Source: Bog-473 sp963755495 (GTDB lineage: Bacteria > Actinomycetota > Acidimicrobiia > Acidimicrobiales > RAAP-2). From it: a stretch of DNA of 64,000 nucleotides. Shown here piece by piece: positions 37,725-45,875 of this stretch (position 1 is the first letter of the stretch; the number at the start of each line of letters is the position of its first letter). The notes beneath the pieces are model-generated. The model worked only from the letters and a program-made list of their open reading frames with translations, was not told the origin of the DNA and searched no databases. The position numbers were made by a program, and so were the translations under genes. The stretch covers positions 13,102-77,101 of the forward strand of contig CAVWJS010000009.1 of NCBI GenBank assembly GCA_963755495.1, given 5' to 3'.

Positions 37725-37924
37725 TGGCGGCTCAGCGTCTGCTCAATGCCGTGATGCACATCCGCCAGAAGGACGAATACGGTCACAATGCAACTGGACA
37801 ATTTGGCTCATCCGGTCCCGCCTGATCGTGGTCGAATGAACCGAGAGCCATCAGCCACCTCCGTTCGACCCTCAACGGTGACTCCGCCTCCTATTGAAGG
37901 GACCAGAAGTGTGAGCGTTCCAAT

Positions 37925-38731
37925 ATGTCGTCCCGAATCCTCGATCGGCCCGGGCGAAATCTGGTGACCTACGAAACCTTGACCTATAGCGTCGGCAGTG
38001 GCCTGTGTCGGGTGACGTTGAATCGACCTGAGCGTAGGAACGGCATCACGAATTCGATGGTGCGCGAGGTCCACACGGCCATGGCTACGGCCGCCGCCGA
38101 TGCGTCCGTTCGCGCGTTGGTTCTCACCGGCAACGGCAAAGCCTTCTGCGTCGGGGCAGATCTTGATCATTTTGCGAGTACGGACGCCGATGAACCGGTT
38201 TCCGCCGACCTCTTTTCCATTGCCGCGTTGCTGCACGAGATGCCCGCCGTCACTGTGGCCGCGATAAACGGTGCCTGTGCGGGTGCTGGCCTTGGCTGGG
38301 CCTTGGCGTGCGATCTGCGTGTGATATCGGCTTCAGCCAAACTGAACACGGCCTTTCTCGACGTGGCACTGGCCGGCGACATGGGAATTCCCTGGTCCTT
38401 GCCGCGCCTGGTCGGCGCGGGACGTGCCAGGGATTGGTCATTCCGACCCCGCCGAGTGGGCGCGGACGAAGCGTTTACATTGGGCCTGGTTTCGGAGGTG
38501 TTTCCGGACGAGTCCTTTATGAACATGACCGACGAATTGGTTGACGTGCTCCTTCGCAAGGCCCCCTCGGCCCTGAGGGGAATGAAGCAGAACTATCTGG
38601 CGGCGGAACGTCTGCCGTTTGGGGAGTTCGTCGAACTAGAAGCGCGTCGTCATCTAGAGCTCATGGCTGGTCCCGACGCGACCGAGGCGTTTCGCGCGTA
38701 TGTTGAGAAGCGGGAGGCGAAGCTCGGCTAA
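37925..38731 (+). CDS. enoyl-CoA hydratase/isomerase family protein
   Basis: 268 residues if ATG 37925 is used; GTG 37964 with GGGCGAAA upstream is an alternative. AFCVGADLDHFA near residue 76, NGACAGAGLGWALACDLRVI near 118 and FLDVALAGDMGIPWSLPRLV near 144. The first catalytic Glu position is Asp. The C-terminal KREAKLG suits the family. A relic of another crotonase begins directly after its stop codon. Confidence 0.9.
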   Translation: MSSRILDRPGRNLVTYETLTYSVGSGLCRVTLNRPERRNGITNSMVREVHTAMATAAADASVRALVLTGNGKAFCVGADLDHFASTDADEPVSADLFSIAALLHEMPAVTVAAINGACAGAGLGWALACDLRVISASAKLNTAFLDVALAGDMGIPWSLPRLVGAGRARDWSFRPRRVGADEAFTLGLVSEVFPDESFMNMTDELVDVLLRKAPSALRGMKQNYLAAERLPFGEFVELEARRHLELMAGPDATEAFRAYVEKREAKLG

Positions 38732-38890
38732 TTCCTCCTCGATATCGACGGTCCAATCGCAGTCAGCATCAACAACATTCCCAAGAACGCAACACCTTTG
38801 ATGACGCCATCGATGTTCGGCTGTTCGAGATCCTCTCGGAGCTCAAGAGTCGTCCGGACGTTCGTGCCATTGTTTGGCGGGGCGAGCGGC
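38732..38890 (+). pseudogene. N-terminal relic of an enoyl-CoA hydratase
   Basis: Directly after the previous stop and in the same frame the DNA encodes FLLDIDGPIAVSINNIPKNA, and after a one-base shift NTFDDAIDVRLFEILSELKS then RPDVRAIVWRGE. This is a recognisable crotonase N-terminus (substrate-binding Asn, SELKSRPDVRAIV helix). It has no start codon and breaks off before the operator at 38908. Confidence 0.6.
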
Positions 38891-38907
38891 GCCCAGGCTC
38901 GTACGGA

Positions 38908-38923
38908 CATAGTGAGTGCTATG
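38908..38923. promoter_or_regulatory. CATAGTA-type operator, site 5
   Basis: CATAGTGAGTGCTATG; outer arms CATAG/CTATG are perfect, the inner positions diverge. It lies about 100 bp before the carboxylesterase start, at the end of a crotonase relic. Confidence 0.55.
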
Positions 38924-39025
38924 GTCGGGCCGGTCTTTCCGAGCAGGGATCGATGTAGATGGTGATACGGCCAGGCACAGACCCCTCCCACAGCTAACCC
39001 AACCGAGAACGGAAGGAGGGAAGTC

Positions 39026-40501
39026 TTGATCGACCCGATCGTAACGACCAGAGCAGGTCGAGTTCGGGGCACCAAGGATCAAGGCATCCAGGTATTCAAG
39101 GGAGTGCCGTACGGAGCTTCGTCGCAGGGATCGCGGCGTTTCCTCCCGCCGGCTCCGGTTGAGACGTGGGCAGACGTTCGAGATGCCATTGATTTCGGTC
39201 CGACCTGTCCACAGGTCGGGATGGCCGGAGGGCAAAGGAATACTGACGATGAGCCTTTGCCCGGATTGTCCGATCCCACGCCCACCGGTGAGGACTGCCT
39301 TGTGTTGAATATCTGGACGACAGCTGGCTTCGAGGGAGCAAAGCGACCGGTCATGCTGTGGTTGCACGGTGGAGGTTTGCATGCGGGCTCCGCATCGAGC
39401 CCACTCTACGACGGTGCAGCGCTTGCTGATCACGGAGATGCGGTGATCGTCTCGATCAACCATCGACTCGGTGTCCTGGGATTCCTACACCTCGGGCCAT
39501 ACATGCCTGAGGAGTATCAGTCCTCCGGCATGGTTGGCATGCTGGACATTGTCGCCGCTTTGGAGTGGGTGCGTGACAACATCGAAGCATTCGGCGGAGA
39601 TCCTACGAACGTCACGATTTTTGGCCAGTCGGGCGGCGGGCAGAAAGTCGGAACCGTACTGACGATGCCGCGAGCACAAGGCCTGTTTCATAAGGCCGTC
39701 ATACAGAGCGGTGGCTTGCTTCGTCTGGGTGCGCGAATGGATCCCACTGAGCTCGCGCGCTTCATACTTGAGCGGCTGGAGGTTGAGTCTGGCGATGCCC
39801 AGAAACTCCAACGTATGGCGATATCCGACATCATCGAAGCAGCAGTCGAGGTGAGCGACCGCTTCGGCACAATGGTGTTTAGTGGTGTTGTCGATGGGGT
39901 CGCCATACCTCACCATCCCATCGAATTGCTCCTTGCCGGTGTGGCATGCGATGTGCCGCTTGTGATCGGTACAACCACAAACGAATTCCGAAGCGTCCTA
40001 GACGGCGTACCTCCGCTGGACGAAGAAACCGCGGTGTCGATGCTCGCAGGGGTGCTGGGCCGAAAGGATACTGGTGAAGGCGGACGTGAACCGTTTGCCG
40101 CATACCGTGAGCATTTCCCGAAAGCCACGAGCAATGAGATATTTGGAGAGGTGTTTACGCATTACGTCCAGGTGCAGGCGACAAAGACGGCCGAAGCCAA
40201 GATCACCGGAGGGACGCGCTCCGGTATACGCCTACTTGTTCGCTGCTGGCGAGGCGCACCACTGCGACGAACTCCCGTACTTGTTTCGCTCGGGCGTCAA
40301 TGGTTCATTGTCCGATCAAATAAGCGACGCCTGGCTGTCCTTCGCCCGGAACGGTGATCCGAACCACGGCGGACTTCCGAAGTGGCCGGCCTATTCATTA
40401 GACGATCGGTCACGATGATCTTGGACTATGAGTCCGAAGTCAAGAGCGGTCCGCTCGGGGACATCCCGCATCTTTGGGAAACGATTCCCACCAACTTCTG
40501 A
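39026..40501 (+). CDS. type B carboxylesterase with two compensating frameshifts near the 3-prime end
   Basis: Alpha/beta hydrolase of the carboxylesterase/para-nitrobenzyl esterase family. Intact N-terminal part: VFKGVPYGAS near residue 23, EDCLVLNIWT near 90, LWLHGGGLHAGS oxyanion motif near 112, and nucleophile elbow IFGQSGGGQKVG near 203. Frame 2 stops at 40357, but the family C-terminus continues in frame 3 (YAYLFAAGEAHHCDELPYLF with the catalytic His, 40225-40414) and returns to frame 2 (MILDYESEVKSGPLGDIPHL) up to TGA 40499-40501. Two single-base changes, +1 near 40207-40225 and -1 near 40410, explain this. Either sequence errors or a recent pseudogene. Confidence 0.85.
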
Positions 40502-40577
40502 CGCGGTGACGCCTGCTCGCGTAGCCACTCTGGCCGGCTTCACCGCCTCTCGCTGTAGAGGTGGGCGCTGCATAGGA

Positions 40578-40962
40578 GTCTCGATCGCGGCGAGGTAAGG
40601 GTTCTCGCGTGCGAGACGGTAGTCGACCGATACGACGATCCCATCTACAACGACGACGCCGCAGCGACGGCGGTGCCCCATTCTGTCTCGGGCGCCCCGA
40701 CCATGAGCCCCGACCGTGCAAGAAGAGCACCCCCGCACAGGGCTCGTTGCGGCTGCGCGCGAAGAACATGACTCGCGGACGTCGGGCGCCCCGGCCCGGC
40801 CTCGACCGTTCGCTCGATCACGTCGACCCTCTCGTCGGGCACCGGAGGCCCGACCGCGGCCAGGAGTCCCTGCCTGGCGGCGCCCACGTCGACCTCCCCA
40901 TACGTCGTCCTGCGGCCCTTCAAGAGCTCTGCCATCTCGCGCAGCTCGGGATCGATGTTCAT
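40578..40962 (-). pseudogene. decayed alpha/beta hydrolase (HSL family), truncated
   Basis: Minus-strand relic with an intact ribosome site (GGAGGAGA) and start: MNIDPELREMAELLKGRR. Later family pieces appear in other frames: VMFFARSRNEPCAGVLFLHG (oxyanion region) and VDYRLARENPYLAAIET (typical after the HGGG motif). The nucleophile elbow and remainder are missing. At least two frameshifts plus a truncation against the carboxylesterase end. Confidence 0.55.
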
Positions 40963-41038
40963 TCTTCTCCTCCGAGGCCACGTTCCTCCGTCCCCTGGTC
41001 AGGCGGATCATCTCCTCGTCCGGTGGGTTAGGCAAGGA

Positions 41039-41058
41039 CATAGTAGTTACTATATAAT
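41039..41058. promoter_or_regulatory. CATAGTA-type operator, site 6, overlapping a -10 box
   Basis: CATAGTAGTTACTATA (41039-41054) is perfect except for the last base and runs into TATAAT (41053-41058), a consensus -10 hexamer. The predicted transcript start, near 41065, leaves a ~35-nt leader before the amidohydrolase. A protein bound here would block the polymerase. Confidence 0.7.
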
Positions 41059-41100
41059 TCAGACCCAGTAGAACTTTCACAGCGAGGGACGGAAGCATTC

Positions 41101-42213
41101 ATGACAACCCGACTGATATCTGCTGACGATCACGTGGACTTGAGTCACGACAAGATCAAATCGTTCTTGTCGCCAAAGTTCCACGACGAGTACGACAAAG
41201 CACTGATCGAGTTCGGTCGGTCCATGGGCGCGACGTCCAGCGCTCAGTCCAACCAACGCTGGCGCGAGCAACAGGGTCTCGAAGTCGATTACGACTACGT
41301 CCCGATGCGCGACCGCCGGGCCCACGACGCGGCTGGCCGCGTCGGCCACACCGACTCTCTCGCTCGGCTCAAGGACATGGACCTCGACGGCGTGGAATCT
41401 TCGGTGACCTATTGCGAGGTAAGCGCATTTCGCTACCTCTACCTGCTGAAGGATGGATGGAAGGAGGCCACCAGAGCATTTAACACAGCGCTCACCGATT
41501 TCGCCTCCTCAGACCCGGCTCGACTGATTATCAATTACCAGATTCCCATTCACGACATCGCCGGAGCGGTGGCCGAGGTGCGGCATGCCGCGGCCGAGGG
41601 ATGCAAGTCGTTGCAGCTGCCGGTTTTCCCTGCCGAGTTGGGTCTCCCCGATTACTGGGATAGCCGCTATGACCCTCTGTGGGCGGTGATTAGCGAAATG
41701 GACTTGCCGATCGCGCTCCACATCGGACTCAACACTCAGCTCGAAGGGTTGGCTCAGCGTGATCCCACTCCACAGAAGGGGATCTTCGTGCCAATGACCG
41801 CCCTAAGCGCGGCAGAGGCTATCGGCATGTGGGTGCTTACCGGAATCCTTGAGCGGTACCCGCAACTCAAGATCGTTTTCGTCGAACCAGGTATCGGCTG
41901 GGTGTCGTGGTGGCTTTACATCGTCGACGACATGGCTACCCGCCAGGGCTACCAGTTCCCCGGGCTCAAGGGCCTGCCCAGCGATTACTTCCGTAAAAAC
42001 ATATTCCTTACGTTCATCGACGAACCCGACATTCTGCGGCACGCGCACGACCGCATCGGCGTGGAGAATCTGATGTGGTCGTCGGATTACCCTCACCCGG
42101 TGTCGAGCTGGCCGAATTCGCAGACGATCGCTCAGGAGCAGTTGGCCGACGCCACGGGAGAAGAGCGAGAACTCATCCTTTGGGGCAACTCCAAGCGAGT
42201 CTGGAAACTCTAA
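41101..42213 (+). CDS. amidohydrolase 2 family protein
   Basis: 370 residues. Starts MTTRLISADDHVDL (Asp-x-His metal motif), with LPIALHIGLN near residue 205 (metal His), IVFVEPGIGWVSWWLY near 258 and LMWSSDYPHPVSSWPNSQ near 322 (metal Asp). Same superfamily as the enzyme at 2387 but a different subgroup; these hydrolase/decarboxylases often act on aromatic or cyclic acids. Operator site 6 controls it. A decayed copy of this gene with the same operator lies at 44411-44616. Confidence 0.9.
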   Translation: MTTRLISADDHVDLSHDKIKSFLSPKFHDEYDKALIEFGRSMGATSSAQSNQRWREQQGLEVDYDYVPMRDRRAHDAAGRVGHTDSLARLKDMDLDGVESSVTYCEVSAFRYLYLLKDGWKEATRAFNTALTDFASSDPARLIINYQIPIHDIAGAVAEVRHAAAEGCKSLQLPVFPAELGLPDYWDSRYDPLWAVISEMDLPIALHIGLNTQLEGLAQRDPTPQKGIFVPMTALSAAEAIGMWVLTGILERYPQLKIVFVEPGIGWVSWWLYIVDDMATRQGYQFPGLKGLPSDYFRKNIFLTFIDEPDILRHAHDRIGVENLMWSSDYPHPVSSWPNSQTIAQEQLADATGEERELILWGNSKRVWKL

Positions 42214-42661
42214 GGCCGTCGTGGATCTCTCGACTTTTGTTGGGCCTGGTGCCTGCGGATAACGCAATCTGAATCGGGAGGCTCGAAGTTCCAGCCGACG
42301 GTGTATCTGAGAATGTCCCGACAGTGGCGAATCCAGCAGTGTTGGAAATGACTCCGATTGCCCGAACGTGGTGGGATCGCGCCATATCCACGCATTCGAT
42401 TCAATGTCCGAGAAGGCTTCCTTGGTCGGCAACGATGGTCTCACCTTCCCGCAGTTTGAAGCCTCGGTCACAGCCCGCCGCCTCGACCAAGAGGTCCACA
42501 GGTCATTGACCTCGACTCACTCCATTCGTCACGCGGTTAAGCCGTCGTACGTCGTAAACAAAACAGATTGGGAAATATCCCTAAAGCATAGGGTGAATCT
42601 TGACGACGTCGATCCTTGGGAAGGAAATGCCACTGGGCGCGCCTGAAAGGATCGGAGTCAT
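42214..42661. other. intergenic region, no gene recognised
   Basis: 448 bp. A plus-strand open frame (42368-42646) includes EKASLVGNDGLTFPQFEASV, vaguely like the start of an acyl-CoA ligase, but lacks a ribosome site and further similarity. CCCTA-AAGCA-TAGGG at 42579-42593 is a small inverted repeat before the GGDEF gene. Confidence 0.35.
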
Positions 42662-44035
42662 ATGGTTACCGAAGAGGAATGGAGCGTCGAGGTAGCCCGG
42701 TCAAAGCGTCTTCGGTCCCTTAGCCCACTCATCGCTACAGCAGTCTTCGTGGTTGTCGCAGTACCGTGTTTGCTGGGCGCCCATTCTCTCGCCTCAGGTG
42801 TGGCGGGCGACCTGATCGGTATCGCCTTTCTTATCGCCTTACTCCTTCCATTGGGTTTTGTGCTTGCCGCAGTGAGCGAGAAGCAGCAGCGACGGAGTGA
42901 CGAAAAAATTCACGAGTTGAACGTTGAGCTCACCGAAGCGATAGCTGTTGCTAACCGCGAGGGAATCAGTCGCGACTCTCAAGTTAAACGTCAGCGATTT
43001 GAAACCCGCCTCGCCAATGCTCTTGATATGGCCGAGGGAGAGCCTGAGGTAATTGAGGTGATTGAGCGCTCCTTTGAAGCGGTATTGCCAGGTGCACCGA
43101 TGGAATTACTACTGGCAGACAACAGCCACGCTCATCTCGTTCGAATGGCTGCGATCAGCTCCAATGGGCAGCCGCCCGGATGCTGTGTCGACTCGCCCGA
43201 CCACTGTCCAGCCGCACGGAGAGCGCAGATTCAAGTCTTCCCTGACAGTAGAGGACTCGACGCCTGTCCAAAGCTACGCAACCGAGGGCTAGAGGGACTG
43301 TCGGCCTTGTGTGTGCCAGTGTCGATAATGGGCCGCACGGTCGGCGTGATCCATGCCACCGGGGAAGTGAATGCTGCCGTGGAGGAGGATCGGGTCGACG
43401 GTCTTGCGACGCTCGCGAAGTTAGCCGGAGCAAGGATCGGGCTCTTGCGGGTGATGGCCGAGACCCAATTGCAGGCTTCGACGGATCCGCTGACTGGGCT
43501 GTTGAACAGACGAGCATTCTCGGACCGAATCGGCGGCGCTGTTCTACATGGCTCATCTCTGGCTATTGCCATGGCGGACCTCGATCACTTTAAGGTCCTC
43601 AATGACACCTACGGTCATGAAACAGGAGACCGAGCGCTTCGTCTGTTCGCACGAGTGTTGCGTGAATCGCTCCGAACGAGTGATCTGGTAGCTCGATATG
43701 GCGGCGAAGAGTTCGCGATCGCATTTCCAGATTGCTCGGCTCTCGATGCTGTTCGCGCGATTGATCTCATGCGAGAACAGCTTGATGCCGCCATTACGGT
43801 TGGCGGGTTGCCGAAATTTACTGCAAGTTTTGGCCTAACCGATGCGTCGCCCGGCGAGGAGTTGGCGGCGATGCTTAGCCGAGCTGACGATGCTCTGCTA
43901 GCCGCAAAACGCCAGGGCCGAGACCGGATTATCCTGCATGAAGCTGTTATGTCAGGCGCCACTGTGCGAGGTGGGAAGGCCACAGACCTACCTCTTCTCA
44001 TGGATGGCCGGGCGCCCCGAGCCGAACTGACGTGA
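42662..44035 (+). CDS. membrane-bound diguanylate cyclase (GAF-GGDEF)
   Basis: 457 residues. Two membrane helices at ~21-45 and ~50-72, a linker/coiled segment to ~110, a GAF-like sensor domain at ~115-265 with a Cys cluster (PPGCCVDSPDHCPAARRA), then GGDEF at ~275-440: TDPLTGLLNRRAFSDRIG, ADLDHFKVLNDTYGHETGD and active site RYGGEEFAIAF. RTSD five residues before GGEEF is the RxxD product-inhibition site. It should make cyclic di-GMP in response to an unknown signal. Its C-terminal ~35 residues are extra. Confidence 0.93.
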   Translation: MVTEEEWSVEVARSKRLRSLSPLIATAVFVVVAVPCLLGAHSLASGVAGDLIGIAFLIALLLPLGFVLAAVSEKQQRRSDEKIHELNVELTEAIAVANREGISRDSQVKRQRFETRLANALDMAEGEPEVIEVIERSFEAVLPGAPMELLLADNSHAHLVRMAAISSNGQPPGCCVDSPDHCPAARRAQIQVFPDSRGLDACPKLRNRGLEGLSALCVPVSIMGRTVGVIHATGEVNAAVEEDRVDGLATLAKLAGARIGLLRVMAETQLQASTDPLTGLLNRRAFSDRIGGAVLHGSSLAIAMADLDHFKVLNDTYGHETGDRALRLFARVLRESLRTSDLVARYGGEEFAIAFPDCSALDAVRAIDLMREQLDAAITVGGLPKFTASFGLTDASPGEELAAMLSRADDALLAAKRQGRDRIILHEAVMSGATVRGGKATDLPLLMDGRAPRAELT

Positions 44036-44365
44036 CAGCGAAAGGATGAGGATTCGCTCGGATTCGGGCTATGGGCATGAGCCCGAAATTGTTGAGGTCA
44101 ATGTGGTCCAGGTCCGTCAGTGTCCCACCCGTCACCAGGCCGCGGTATCCATCGCAACGCATCAGTTCGCGCGCCGAGCATGGGCCGCATCGCTGATCAA
44201 GACATGCTGATGCAGATGAGTGACTCGACGCTGGTCACCACTGCCATCGATGACGCAGCACTCGCGCCGGTCCTGTACCAGATTCAGTTCCTATTCGGCA
44301 CGTTGGGCGGAATGACCAAGCCTTGGCGCTCTAATCTGATCAGGAGCGGCACTGACCAGGGAATT
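44036..44365. other. intergenic region, possible gene relic
   Basis: 330 bp after the GGDEF gene. One plus-strand frame reads coherently for a while (QDMLMQMSDSTLVTTAIDDA, then ALAPVLYQIQFLFG), loosely like the N-terminus of flavin-dependent Baeyer-Villiger-type monooxygenases, but no start, domain or continuation supports a gene. Confidence 0.3.
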
Positions 44366-44404
44366 CTCGGGGTGCCGGCAAAGCGCGTTTGCTGGCACCC
44401 CGAG
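44366..44404 (+). terminator. 17-bp stem hairpin
   Basis: CTCGGGGTGCCGGCAAA (44366-44382) and TTTGCTGGCACCCCGAG (44388-44404) pair over 17 bp with a single G-T wobble, loop GCGCG. No T-run follows. It ends 6 bp before operator site 7, so it may isolate that promoter from upstream transcription. Confidence 0.6.
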
Positions 44405-44410
44405 GCGTTA

Positions 44411-44426
44411 CATAGTAGTTACTATA
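44411..44426. promoter_or_regulatory. CATAGTA-type operator, site 7
   Basis: CATAGTAGTTACTATA, identical over 18 bases (44410-44427) to site 6, although the bases on both sides differ. It precedes the amidohydrolase remnant. Confidence 0.65.
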
Positions 44427-44466
44427 TCCGGTGGCCGAGTTTCCAAAGCCATGGAGGGATCAGGTC

Positions 44467-44616
44467 ATGACAACCCGACTGATACCAGATCTGGTGTCGA
44501 GCTGGCTGAATGCACAGGCGATTGCCCAGGAACACCTTGTCGGCGCGGCCAATGAGGTGCGGGAGTTGATCCTCGGGGGCAATTCCAAGATCTGTGGAAT
44601 CTCCGAGCCGCCGTAA
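44467..44616 (+). pseudogene. amidohydrolase remnant with large internal deletion
   Basis: A 49-codon frame begins MTTRLI, the same 18 bases as the gene at 41101, and jumps at once to that gene's C-terminus: PDLVSSWLNAQAIAQEHLVG, then NEVRELILGGNSK against HPVSSWPNSQTIAQEQLADA and ERELILWGNSK. About 950 bp of the ancestral gene are missing. The junction carries the perfect palindrome ACCAGATCTGGT (44484-44495). Divergence from the intact copy shows the duplication is old. Confidence 0.8.
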
Positions 44617-44813
44617 ACACCGACGCGTCTCCGTGCATGCCTGTCTACCGCACTGCCCACACGGCCCTCGCCGCAACCCTCGCATTTTGTGTCTCGACTT
44701 CCGAAGGTTCGGTGGTCGAGTGCCTGTGACTCCGCCGGTACAGCCTAAGACGTTGGACTGTGTTGGAGTTCTCACAATGTCCGGCGTTCCGCGGCACAGG
44801 TTGCACTGACGTC

Positions 44814-45626
44814 ATGGACCTGGGATTGACTGATGCACGCGTGCTCGTGGTTGGGGGATCGCGCGGAATGGGGCGCGCCGCCGCAATCACGTTTGCCGAG
44901 GAAGGTTCCCGTGTGGCCGTGATGGCACGTTCGAGCAGCGCCCTCGATGACACGGTAGCGTTGCTTCGCTCAGCCGGAAGTCCGGCAGCCCTGGGCCTGT
45001 CTGCGGATCTCACGAATCCCACTGATGTGGACGCTGCGATAGATCGCCTTGGCCAGCAGTGGCAGGGGCTCGAGGTCCTCGTAAATGCGGCTGGGCCTGT
45101 AGAGGTGGGTATCGGACCCTTTGAGGAGTTAGATGACGACGAGTGGCGCGCCACCTTCGACATCGGTCTAATGAGTGCGGTTCGTACCGTACGCCGAGCG
45201 TTGCCGCAACTTCGTCGCGGGGAGTTTGCACGGATCGTCAATGTCTCCGCACACTCAACAAAGCGCCAAAGCCCGGATCTGGTGGCGTATACCGCATCGA
45301 AGGCGGCGTTGACAAGCCTCACCAAGAATCTCTCCCAATCGCTGGCGTCGGAAGGGATTCTGGTTAACACCGTGTCGCCAGGATCCTTCCTTTCAGAAGG
45401 GATGAAGGCATATCTGCGCGCCCTGCCATCGGAGCGCAATATCGACAGCGAGAGTCTGACTGATGCGATGCGGGTGATCCGAGAGGATTTTGGGCACCCG
45501 GCACACCTCGGGAGGGCTGGCGATCCGGCTGAGATCGGACCGGTCATTGCATTTCTTGCCTCGCGCGCGAACAGTTATATGACCGGGGCCGATGTAAACG
45601 TGGACGGGGGATCTGACTTCACCTGA
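44814..45626 (+). CDS. short-chain dehydrogenase/reductase
   Basis: 270 residues from ATG 44814. VLVVGGSRGMGRAAAITFAE near residue 9 (NAD(P) motif), VLVNAAGPVEVG near 85 (NAG motif), catalytic Ser-Tyr-Lys in IVNVSAHSTKRQSPDLVAYT then ASKAA near 140-158, and GADVNVDGGSDFT at the end, classical FabG-like SDR. Likely oxidises a hydroxyacyl or alcohol intermediate. The frame can be extended 18 codons upstream but without support. Confidence 0.93.
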   Translation: MDLGLTDARVLVVGGSRGMGRAAAITFAEEGSRVAVMARSSSALDDTVALLRSAGSPAALGLSADLTNPTDVDAAIDRLGQQWQGLEVLVNAAGPVEVGIGPFEELDDDEWRATFDIGLMSAVRTVRRALPQLRRGEFARIVNVSAHSTKRQSPDLVAYTASKAALTSLTKNLSQSLASEGILVNTVSPGSFLSEGMKAYLRALPSERNIDSESLTDAMRVIREDFGHPAHLGRAGDPAEIGPVIAFLASRANSYMTGADVNVDGGSDFT

Positions 45627-45875
45627 CGAGCCATACCGGACTAGTGGCAAGCACCGGGCGGCAGCGAATGGGTCCTCAGATTCAAGGGGTCTGCACAACT
45701 TCTCGGTAAGCAATCAGACTCCGATTGACCCAGGAGGCTGCAAATGCGGCAGAGGCCGGGCCTAACGTCCGCACAGCAAACGCGTCCTTGCGCCTACAGG
45801 CCTGGGGGTTTCGAGTCTAACGAGCTTGGCGAACAGATCGACGGGCCATACGCCGGTGGAGGCAATGGGCGGCGT
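45627..45875. other. intergenic region between convergent genes
   Basis: 249 bp between the SDR and the ROK kinase, both ending here. No gene, tRNA or clear terminator hairpin was found. It marks the border between the acyl-CoA island and the sugar-related locus. Confidence 0.4.

Noticed and set aside
42368..42646. 92-codon frame with a stretch resembling an acyl-CoA ligase N-terminus
   Set aside because: Similarity is limited to about 20 residues, with no ribosome site; listed only as intergenic.
45700..45860. Possible tRNA-like 3-prime part around the GGGGGTTTCGAGTCTAAC stretch
   Set aside because: No matching acceptor stem, anticodon arm or D-arm could be folded around it.
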